A stretch of 64,000 nucleotides of DNA from Rhynchopus sp. YZ270_cl-10 (lineage: Eukaryota > Euglenozoa > Diplonemea > Diplonemida > Diplonemidae): positions 988,022 through 1,052,021 of the forward strand of contig OZ037933.1 of assembly GCA_964035575.1 (NCBI GenBank). Reading direction: 5' to 3'. Made by a program: the position numbers and the translations under genes. Under the pieces are notes generated by a model that was not told where the DNA came from, made no database searches, and saw nothing but the letters and a program-made list of their open reading frames with translations. The first letter of the stretch is position 1, and the number at the start of each line of letters is the position of its first letter. Positions 44,994-54,000 of this stretch are shown here, in pieces.

Positions 44994-45086
44994 TTCAATA
45001 AAAGCCAACAAGAATATGGAAGTGGGAATGCGTTTCAACCAGTCACAGAGGAGAATAACAAGGGACGAAACGGAGAAAAAGGAAAG

Positions 45087-45158
45087 TTCTCCTACGCGGA
45101 TTCGAACCGCGGTCGCGAGATTCAGAGTCTCGAGTGCTAACCACTACACCATAGGAGA
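45087..45158 (-). tRNA. tRNA-Gln(CTG)
   Basis: 72 nt, TCTCCTA/TAGGAGA acceptor, loop CTCTGAA. Confidence 0.95.
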
Positions 45159-45249
45159 TACAATTCTGTCGCTTCCTTCTTTTTCTTTGGTACCAAAAAG
45201 AATCGAGATCTGGAAATATCACAACAGTGTTTCCAAGCCAAAAAATGTT

Positions 45250-45322
45250 TGGAGATTGAGGGTATCGATCCCTCTACCTCTCGCATGCTGAGCGAGCGCT
45301 CTACCATTTGAGCTAAACCCCC
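45250..45322 (-). tRNA. tRNA-Ala(AGC), C33
   Basis: 73 nt, GGGGGTT/AATCTCC acceptor with the G3:U70 identity pair, loop TCAGCAT with C33 and wobble A34. Confidence 0.93.
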
Positions 45323-45423
45323 TTACATTTCTTAAACGAATCTTTACAAGGTGGGGATGGAATTCAAAACCAAAAAGGGAGAAGTAACACTCAAGAGAAA
45401 ATCTGGTCTTGAAACAAAAAGAG

Positions 45424-45495
45424 AGGGCACACCCGGGTTCGAACCAGGGACCGTTCGGACTGCAGCCGAATGCTCTACCACTGAGCTATATACCC
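45424..45495 (-). tRNA. tRNA-Cys(GCA)
   Basis: 72 nt, GGGTATA/TGTGCCC acceptor, loop CTGCAGT, discriminator T. Confidence 0.94.
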
Positions 45496-45578
45496 TTCAA
45501 TAATCATGCTTTGCGCTGAATACTATCAGTTCACTTTTCAACCAACTTCTGTGTGTTACACCACAAATAAGGAAAAAA

Positions 45579-45697
45579 GGATTCAAGCACCCGGACTTCC
45601 CAGCTGGTCACCCACGCCAGTACTATCCAGGCCTGCTGGTGCTTAACTTCTCAAATCAGGCGGGATGAGGTGTATTCACCAGAGTATGGCCGAATCC
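45579..45697 (-). rRNA. 5S rRNA (copy 3)
   Basis: 119 nt, same sequence as copies 1 and 2, with a downstream T run on its strand. Its 5' flank (TATTATT) matches copy 1. Faces into the island. Confidence 0.95.
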
Positions 45698-46334
45698 AAT
45701 AATGGGTCTGGGTGGAAAACCTTTGAAGAGCTTTTTATTTCTGAGCTTGTTTTTGCTTCACTTGTGCAAAAGTGTCTTGGGTGTTGCATGGTACAGGAAA
45801 CTTTATTTGTCTCCCCTGTTCCGCTGCACTCTGCATTAGGTCATTTCACCTAAAATAAGGCCAGTTTGCGATCTTCTTGGAGTATCTTGGTGTCCAGTAC
45901 AGTGTTTCTGGCATTGTGGACTTGCATGTTGTACAGGGCAACTGCCTGGGAATTAGTCCCACTTCTTGCAACAGTTTAGCTATTTCGGCATCCCCAGCGC
46001 GCATGATATTAAGCACAGGAGAATTTTTGGCTGCAGGTGCGCACGTCCCTTCTGGGGAGTATGGATGCCTCTTCCTCAGTTTTTGTTGTGCATTTTTGCA
46101 CCTTTGCGCTCATCTCCATCTCACCAAAGGTGAAATTGTGAATGCTGTCATGCAGCATTCACATTCCAGCATGCTCCTGTAGGCTGAAGCACCGTCGGTG
46201 GTGTAGTCTCCCCTCATTTCTGCTCTCTGGATAGTGCAACAAACACAGGGATACAAGACAGGGTTGTCTTGTTGGAGGTGGGTCAGGGTCTGGATGTCCT
46301 AAAACCACACACCAACACGGAAGAAAAGCAAAAA
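45698..46334. other. Spacer between 5S copies 3 and 4
   Basis: The first ~60 bp (ACCTTTGAAGAGCTTTTTAT) recur after copy 4, so the 5S gene was duplicated with its flank. Apart from a possible transposase relic, no gene is seen. 46241-46334 is the inverted homologue of 31829-31922. Confidence 0.6.
45846..46004 (-). pseudogene. Possible relic of an ISXO2/Merlin-like transposase N-terminus
   Basis: A 52-codon frame reads MRAGDAEIAKLLQEVGLIP then PCTTCKSTM and ends WPYFR. The pattern of a short helix, GLIP, CxxC and aromatic-rich strands recalls the N-terminal zinc-ribbon of ISXO2/IS1595-type transposases, but the second CxxC and the DDE domain are absent. Judged from memory of the family; a chance match is possible. 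Confidence 0.3.
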
Positions 46335-46453
46335 GGATTCAAGCACCCGGACTTCCCAGCTGGTCACCCACGCCAGTACTATCCAGGCCTGCTGGTGCTT
46401 AACTTCTCAAATCAGGCGGGATGAGGTGTATTCACCAGAGTATGGCCGAATCC
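46335..46453 (-). rRNA. 5S rRNA (copy 4)
   Basis: 119 nt. 3' flank homologous to copy 1, 5' flank (CTCAGTATT) shared with copy 2. Confidence 0.95.
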
Positions 46454-47304
46454 AATACTGAGTCAGGTTCGAAAACCTTTGAAGAGCTTTTTATTTCTGA
46501 CCTTGTTTTTGCTTCGGTTGTGAAAACCGGTTTGTGGGTCAGCAGGTTTAACAAGTTTGGCCAGTCCTTAGCACAGCACTTAGTGCGCTGCACTACTGCA
46601 TCGGAGCAGGTGCCTGTGTGCTCACAGGTCACCACTCAGTGGTCGATCCCTCTAGACCAGTGTGCTGGGTTTACTGGGTTTACTGGGTAACATGATGGTT
46701 TGTGTGATCACGTTTGTTTTGGTTTGTTTGTTTAAAAAGGCGGGTTTGTGCAAAGCACAGCACCGCCGCTGTCAAAAATTTCACTGTGCAAGCCAGCCGA
46801 AGCTACAATCTTCAACACGAATGCACTCAAAAACAGATCCTGTGTAGAGTACAGTCTTGCCCTTGTTTGTTCCACCTATCGGCTGCACAGATGTCTACAG
46901 GGAGGCACATTGGTGGTGGTAGTTCTGGTGTGTTAGCTTTACGTGGTGTCTTTATGTTACCACCCCAACACGCTTCCCTGTTGACATAGCTTTGTGACAC
47001 GACTGGGAGAAAAGGAGGTATTCTTGCGCTCGGGATAATTCCATAAGCAATGACCAAATAGGGACGCTGTGGAGAGATTGCTGGTTGAAAACTACCCAAT
47101 TCCCGCCATGGGCCGCTTCGGCGTTGCCACATTGGCAATTTGTGTAGCTGCTTCGGCGGCCTTGTTTTTAATAAGATTGATCATCACCATGCTTCCTGTA
47201 CATGGGTGTGTAATCTGCTTGCCTTGTTGTTTCCTAGTAAGATTGATAACCACCATTCTTCCCTGTACATGGGTGTCGAATTCGGTATGGACTAAAAAGA
47301 GGTC
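46454..47304. other. Spacer upstream of U2
   Basis: The start repeats the 5S flank. 46565-46655 has a tRNA-like look (TGGTCGATCCC) but does not fold. Before U2, an imperfect ~65-bp tandem duplication (from ~47160 and ~47222) shares AAGATTGAT and CTGTACATGGGTGT and may carry promoter elements. No protein gene is convincing. Confidence 0.5.
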
Positions 47305-47493
47305 ATACCTTCTCGGCCTTTTGGCTAAGATCAAGTGTATTATCTGTTCTTATCAGCTTAATATCTGATACAGTGCCTTGTGCACTGATGATATTAACGC
47401 AATTTCTCATTGGGGTGACGGGTCGCCAGGGCAACCTGGTCCGTTCACACATGTTGCCCTGGAGCTGCACAACATCCAGGAGTGGCATACCCT
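47305..47493 (+). ncRNA. U2 snRNA
   Basis: The 5' region CTTCTCGGCCTTTTGGCTAA and GTTCTTATCAG...TTAATATCTGATA match U2 stem-loops I and II almost exactly. An Sm-like AATTTCT follows stem II, and the 3' stem-loop IV has CCTGG...TGCACAAC...CCAGG. The branch-site recognition region reads GTATTA instead of the common GTAGTA. The gene ends at TTTTTT (47495-47500), which suggests RNA polymerase III termination. ~189 nt. Confidence 0.93.
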
Positions 47494-47532
47494 CTTTTTT
47501 AACAAAACAAAAACAAACACACACAAAGGCAA

Positions 47533-47788
47533 CATACCATACATACCATACATACCATACATACCATACATACCATACATACCATACATACCATACATAC
47601 CATACATACCATACATACCATACATACCATACATACCATACATACCATACATACCATACATACCATACATACCATACATACCATACATACCATACATACC
47701 ATACATACCATACATACCATACATACCATACATACCATACATACCATACATACCATACATACCATACATACCATACATACCATACATA
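47533..47788. repeat. 9-bp minisatellite (CATACCATA)n
   Basis: About 28 almost perfect units between U2 and a truncated SL gene copy. It creates long frames (YHT, IPY, WYV, YGM) that are artefacts. On the minus strand the unit is TATGGTATG. Confidence 0.97.
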
Positions 47789-47792
47789 GACC

Positions 47793-48010
47793 ATACAGAA
47801 ACTGTAGCTTTAGAAATCGTTGGTTGCCCTTTTTCTCTACAATATTCTAGGTACCCACTTGTTCTGGGAAGCCTTCTGCCAATGTCTATAATACGGTTGC
47901 TTTTTCGTACCTGACATCTTGGTCACTGTGAAGGTTCTACATAAAAATATCCTTAAGTGTGATCCTACAGAAGGATATTCGACAGAGTCAACAGTGGCTT
48001 CTGAAGGGGA
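47793..48010 (-). pseudogene. Truncated SL RNA gene copy with its upstream region
   Basis: The minus strand has the first ~30 nt of the SL exon (CCAACGATTTCTAAAGCTAC, then AGTTTCTGTA). It then runs into the 9-bp minisatellite instead of CTTCATTG. Its upstream ~185 bp match those of the intact gene (CTCTACAA, CTGACATCTT, GGCTTCTGAAGGGG). Confidence 0.85.
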
Positions 48011-48147
48011 ACAAGTGTCACAAATATGGTTTTGCAGGCGATATAAAAATGGGGTGCAGTAAGCACTTGTGTGTTATGTCATGTGTGAATCGTGTGTGTT
48101 TTTGGGTTTGCTTCTTGTGCACAAGACGATCATGCTAACGTAAAAAA

Positions 48148-48258
48148 GGCCAGTCTCTTTCGAGACTGGCCATGTTTGACAAAGTTGTGTGAGAAGATAT
48201 AATCTTCATGCTTCCATACCAATGAAGTACAGAAACTGTAGCTTTAGAAATCGTTGGT
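48148..48258 (-). ncRNA. Spliced-leader (SL) RNA gene
   Basis: Exon 48258-48220: ACCAACGATTTCTAAAGC, then TACAGTTTCTGTACTTCATTG, followed by donor GTATGG. SL RNA donates this exon to the 5' end of mRNAs by trans-splicing. The ~72-nt intron part ends in a strong hairpin (GGCCAGTCTC/GAGACTGGCC) followed by six T (48147-48142 on the plus strand). AACTTTGT before the hairpin may be the Sm site. Length ~111 nt. Confidence 0.9.
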
Positions 48259-48430
48259 TGCCTTTTTTCTCTACAACGTTCTGAGTACAGACGTGTCCTG
48301 GGAAGCATGCCAGTAGTGTAAAAAATATGATGGTTTTTTTGTACCTAACATCTTGTACACTGAGAAGGTTCTGCACAAGTGGAAGCCTATATAAGGATAT
48401 TCATAAGAGTCAAAAGGGGCTTCTGAAGGG
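48259..48430 (-). promoter_or_regulatory. Candidate SL RNA promoter region
   Basis: The ~170 bp upstream of the SL start are conserved in the truncated copy although its gene body is lost. Shared blocks include GGCAACCAACG at the start site, TTGTAGAGAAAAA, AGATGTTAGG/AGATGTCAGG and a distal CCCCTTCAGAAG. No other function is evident. Confidence 0.5.
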
Positions 48431-51400
48431 GTATATGGGTAGTATGAGCTCATATGAATCCATTAAAAGCGTCTATGGCATGATCTAAGCATCACATAAT
48501 TTCTGAAATCAATACCAACCACAATTTACGGCTATTTTTCCAGCAATAGCCGTATCATGGCTTATAACCATACCTAAGGATGTCCAATATGCTGGAAAAG
48601 TTAATAATCTTGGGTATATAGGGTTTTTGGGCACATTTGAGTCAATTGCGGGGTCTTACGATTTAATCTGAGTATCACACATATCCTAATCACCTATATA
48701 ATCGAAAAACACATACAAAATGACCTACATAGCCGTAAAATGACCCAAATGTGCATATTCGGGTTGAAATTTCATTTTTTCGGAAAGTTTTTTTTTCTCA
48801 ACAATTACATGGGTGAGTTCCGAGTACATTATGGGGTCGTAAGTTTTTATTCGAGCATCACACATTATGTAGAATAATTTATGCCATACAATGTTACCAA
48901 AAAAAGTCGATTTTTGGTCACTTTTTCAAAAATATGAAAATTCGATTTTTGGGTACTAGATAGGTCTTTCCGGTGCAAAAACGACCGTTAAATGGATTCT
49001 CCGGGGTCCTAAGGCCCCAAAAATCACTTTTGGACACACGGGCAATATCCCAGTATACCCTAGGAAATTGGTGGGAACCCAAAAATTGGCCTCAAAATCC
49101 GACCAAAACCAAGGTTTCTGTAGAGGTACATGTGAACCTCATGTGTGTTCTGGAGACCCATTTTGTTTTTAAAAGTGAATCTAAATAGCCAAAAATTTAA
49201 AACTCTTGTAGCGCATTCGGAATAGAGGGGGTATTCGCGAAAACCTGTGCGAAACATTTATCAATTCAGGTCTGACCCACATGGTCATGACCCCATATTT
49301 TGGGTGCGGAAAACACCCTATCTGTTGACCTACCGGCTTGTATGCCTGTATACCTGGTTGGGTCAACTTTTTGAAAATTTCCTGGGCCATATACCCTATT
49401 TGGGCCCCCTGAATCCATTGCGACATCGTTTTTTCACATCCGAGTGAAAACTAATATATAGGATAACCCATGGGTATGGGTACCTCGCTCAATACCCCTA
49501 AAATCAGTGCTTTTGAAAATGACCCTATGGAAAAATGTATCCAAAATATTGAAACATGTTCTCCTGGCATCTGCAACACGATATTTTGGGCCCCCTGGGC
49601 CCCGGGGGCCCTACGGGCCCCCATATTCGCGAAAAGTTGGGCATCCCAGCTAGTGGGTCGGTACTGGGTATACAAACATCCCCCCAAAAAGTGAGATTTT
49701 GACCCCCCAAAAATGGCCATTTTTTTACTCCCCGGGACCTTCTCAGGTGTGTATTCGGACCCTCTCGTGGTCTTAAACCGGATTTTTGGGGCCCCCACAC
49801 CCTGGAATACCCCCCATAGTGTCGTTTTTTCACCCGCAGGGCCGATTTTTTAGAAAAAATTTGGTTTTTAAGGAACAACATTTACCCTGCGACACCTTGA
49901 AAAACAGGTGATTTTTGCCTTTTTCAGTTGTGTGTGTGCAGTGCCGAATTCCCCAGGCTTGGTGAAAGTTGTGCCTCAAATACCCCTATGTGGGTTGGAA
50001 AAATCAAATAAAGATAAAATTTTGAGGCAGCCTGGGGGTGTGCTATGGTAAACAATTTGTGTGTGTAAAAATACCCCTAAAAAACACCCTAAAAATGGCT
50101 GTTTTTCGCCTATTTTTGGGGGTCGCCTGAGCTATTTCTTTATTGTTTTGGCTTTTCCTGGGACCTGAAAAGAGGGTCCTGGGCCCAATATGTCCCAATG
50201 AGGCCATTGGAATATCGATTTTTTCCAGATATGGGCCTCCTAGACCGAAATTTTTGATTTTGGTGTTGCAAAAATTTTCGAAAATCCTGAAAAGTGCCCA
50301 AAAACACGTAAAAACACGTGTATAGGCACACCCTATCGGCCCCCAGCATTGCCCAGGATTGTTGCAAATTTTCCCTGCATGGGGGCCCTCCGGGCCCCCT
50401 GGACCCATTGCGACCCGATTGGTTCACATTCCTGGAAAATTTGGTCCCTAAGACACATACGTGGTTAACATACCCCTGAAAAACACCCTATTTTTGACCC
50501 TAAAAAACACCCTATTTTTGACCCTGAAAACATGATTTTAGCAAATAGGGCAACTAGTTTGGTGATCCAGCAACCGACTCATGGGCCCAGTATGTCCAAC
50601 AGGGCCATATGTTTGGTAAATTTTACCGGGGGCAAGGGGATGTACAAAAAAAAAGTGGATTTTTTACCTTAAAAAAATGGCCAAAAATAGGCCAAAAATG
50701 GCCATTTTTCGGCCATGTGACCCCCACAGCAACCCTATATAGACCCCCAAAAACCTAATATTTTTTTCCCAGCGATGTGTCCTGGGGGCCCTTCGGGCCC
50801 CCAGGACACATCGCAACCCCGTTTTTTCAAAAAGCTGGCCCTACGGGCCAACTTTTTGAGGTGGCCTGTAGGGTGACCCCTTCAAAAAGCTGGAACCCGG
50901 ATTTTGGGGTCAGGGGTCCCTTTATGCACTTTTATGTATAAAAAAATGTCTGGGGCGAGAAAATGCAAATTTTTGCCTGCAAACACACTGCATACTACGA
51001 CAGGACCATATTCCATCTTATCAGGAAAAATTTCGGAGGTGTTAGTCATAAAAACAATTTAAAATTTTTTGAAAAAACATGAGATCTGGATAAAAGTTTT
51101 GACTGTACCTGTGGAAGGTGGGATTTTGCCTGTGTTTTGACTTTTTTTTTCAGTAAATAAACTTCTACTCATCTCCGGAGGCCGTCCGAGGTCGCAATTA
51201 ACTCATTTTGACAATTTAGGGCCATATACCGCCCGTTTTTTCAAAAAGTTGAAAATTTTGGCCCCCAGGATTGGGTACAGCGTGTACTGAACCCTGATTT
51301 TCGAAAAATCTCAACTTTTGAAATTCGTCACTTATGGCAGCATGTATCTGACACCCGATTTTGAGTTTTCCCGTGAATCCATTTTGGTGCATATACACTA

Positions 51401-51906
51401 TCTGGCACCCCTGAGTCCATTGCGGGGTCGTTTTTTCAAAAAGTCGACCGGACTAATACCTAATATGACCCTGGGTATAGCGTACCGTCTCAGAAACACC
51501 CCAAAATCAGTGTTTTTGAAGGGTTGTCACAGCTAAAATCGATGAAAAAATGTCAAAATCACTTTCCCGTGACCCAATAGCGTGAAATATGACCCATGTG
51601 GGCCCCCAGGACCTATAGCACCCCCAATAGGTCGATTCCATGCATATTTCACACCCCCAGATATATGCGCCCATAGGGTGCCACACCCCAAAATCATGAT
51701 TTTTACATGATTTTTGGCCGGATGCACTGACCAGCAGGGCCATACCGTCTACCGGGGCAACCATATTTTTGAAACATCGGCCTTGCATAGGGCCCAGTAT
51801 GTCCCACAGGGTATATTGCCCCAGTATCAGGTCCCCGCACAAGCCAAACCAATATTTTAAAATCGCTTTTTTTGAAAAAAATATTTTTCAAAAAAAATCG
51901 TGATTT
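48431..51906. repeat. Decayed satellite domain without genes
   Basis: 48570-48900 holds two or three degraded ~171-bp units (TTGCGGGGTC, GAGCATCACACAT). 49000-51906 is built of diverged relatives of the 401-bp unit: AACTTTTTGAAAAT near 49366, CATTGCGAC.CGATTTTTTCAC-like motifs near 49415, 50407 and 51418, and GCAGGGCCATACCGTCTACC at 51736. GC-rich blocks such as GGGCCCCCTGGGCCC occur. No convincing gene. Confidence 0.7.
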
Positions 51907-53196
51907 TTGGGATTTTGGTGATTTTTACAGTTTTGCACACCCTGAAAATCGATTTTTTCGGCTCCGCCGGTGAAATATCGACATAATTTAGGTATGTTAT
52001 GTGCATAATATACCCATTAGAGCCCATTCAAGTCACATTCCGACCATTTTTCGTGAAAAAATGCAACTTTTTGTCACCGTGACCCCGAAAAATGACGATT
52101 TTTTGGTCGATTTTTTCGGCCAAAAATTTCGTACCACAGGGCCATACCATATACTGGGATTATCAACTTTTTGAAAATACGGCCTGGTATTCGGGTGTAT
52201 ATGTCCCATGGGGCCCATAGTAACCTTACTGGGTCATGCCCAAAGCCAATCTTAATAGTAAAATTCGATTTTCTGTGAAAAATATTTTCACCAAAAAATC
52301 GTCATTTTTCCGATTTTCGTCATTTTTACAGTTTTGCACACCCTGAAAATCGATTTTTTCGGCTCCGCCGGTGAAATATCGACATAATTTAGGTATGTTA
52401 TGTGCATAATATACCCATTAGAGCCCATTCAAGTCACATTCCGACCATTTTTCGTGAAAAAATGCAACTTTTTGTCACCGTGACCCCGAAAAATGACGAT
52501 TTTTTGGTCGATTTTTTCGGCCAAAAATTTCGTACCACAGGGCCATACCATATACTGGGATTATCAACTTTTTGAAAATACGGCCTGGTATTCGGGTGTA
52601 TATGTCCCATGGGGCCCATAGTAACCTTACTGGGTCATGCCCAAAGCCAATCTTAATAGTAAAATTCGATTTTCTGTGAAAAATATTTTCACCAAAAAAT
52701 CGTCATTTTTCCGATTTTCGTCATTTTTACAGTTTTGCACACCCTGAAAATCGATTTTTTCGGCTCCGCCGGTGAAATATCGACATAATTTAGGTATGTT
52801 ATGTGCATAATATACCCATTAGAGCCCATTCAAGTCACATTCCGACCATTTTTCGTGAAAAAATGCAACTTTTTGTCACCGTGACCCCCAAAAATGACGA
52901 TTTTTTGGTCGATTTTTTCGGCCAAAAATTTCGTACCACAGGGCCATACCATATACTGGGATTATCAACTTTTTGAAAATACGGCCTGGTATTCGGGTGT
53001 ATATGTCCCATGGGGCCCATAGTAACCTTACTGGGTCATGCCCAAAGCCAATCTTAATAGTAAAATTCGATTTTCTGTGAAAAATATTTTCACCAAAAAA
53101 TCGTCATTTTTCCGATTTTCGTCATTTTTACAGTTTTGCACACCCTGAAAATCGATTTTTTCGGCTCCGCCGGTGAAATATCGACATAATTTAGGT
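51907..53196. repeat. 401-bp satellite, block 2 (~3.2 copies)
   Basis: Same unit and orientation as block 1 (phase marks at 52033, 52434, 52835). It ends abruptly at 53196 inside a unit (AATTTAGGT) where the GC-rich OTU coding region begins. Confidence 0.97.
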
Positions 53197-53265
53197 CCGG
53201 CTACCGTGATTCCGGAAGGGCCGGGTCTCGATGTGGTGCGTGAGTGGGAGTTTTTGCGTGAGTGA

Positions 53266-54000
53266 CCGGCAGCGCAGAGGCCTCGGGCGACGGAACAGGC
53301 GGCCAAGCTGGGAGCCTCGAAGGTGACTTGGTTGTTTGTGGCGGGGGACTGTGCTTTTGAGGCTTTGCTCTTCGCCACCGGGCGCACGGATTTGTCGGTG
53401 GAGGGTCTGCGCCAGGCGGCGGTGAAGAAGGTCCAGGGCCGCGCTGATCTGTCGAGTGCGGCTGTCCCTAATTTTGGGGTCTGGCAGCGGCTGATGACGA
53501 GTGGGGACAGAGGAGACCAGCGTACGTGGGCGGATGCCATTGCAGTGGCGGGGGCAGGGGAGGCTCTTGAGGTATCTGTGGTCATCCTCAACGAGTTCGC
53601 CCGCCCTTCTCTGATGGTGCCAAGAAAACGGCCTAAGGCAGTGGTCCTTCTCCTCCACTCGGGTGACCAGGATGCGGCAGATGGATCCGGCAGTATCCCG
53701 GGACACTACGAGCCCCTCACCATGGACCCGGCTCTGCAGCAGCACATCCTGTCTTTTGAGGCCACAGGGGGTAAGGGGGAGTGCCAGTCAGAGCGCCCCA
53801 TGGCTTTTGTGGGAGCGAGGGAGGCGGAGGCGTCGAACACTTTCCTGCAGTGCGAACAATGCAGCAAGCTCTTCGACGGGTCGGACGCACACTTCTGCTG
53901 TCACACGTGTGGTGGCTTGGCATGTCTGCACTGCGCTCAGGGGTCCAAGCACTGCCCTCTGTCGCAAATTGGCAGGGCGGAATACTTCAGTGCCATGTCT
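53266..54000 (+). CDS. OTU-type cysteine protease with a C-terminal zinc finger, 5' part
   Basis: OTU domain: GDCAFEALLF supplies the catalytic Asp/Cys box (Cys ~34 residues into the frame). The middle has TWADAIAVAGAGEALEVSVV, and SGSIPGHYEPL supplies the catalytic His. A Cys/His-rich finger follows (CEQCSKLF...HFCCHTCGGLACLHC...HCPL), RING- or B-box-like. OTU enzymes remove ubiquitin-like modifiers and also occur in some mobile elements. The first in-frame ATG is internal and the 5' end abuts satellite DNA, so the true start is not visible. At 54000 the frame runs into the poly-T of the LINE. Host gene or element gene is undecided. Confidence 0.6.

Noticed and set aside
46565-46655. tRNA-like segment (TTAGCACAGC..., TGGTCGATCCC)
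   Set aside because: No paired acceptor or anticodon stem can be formed.
47303-47914. Long frames rich in WYV, YGM, YHT or IPY
   Set aside because: Produced by the 9-bp minisatellite; all frames are open simply because the unit lacks stops.
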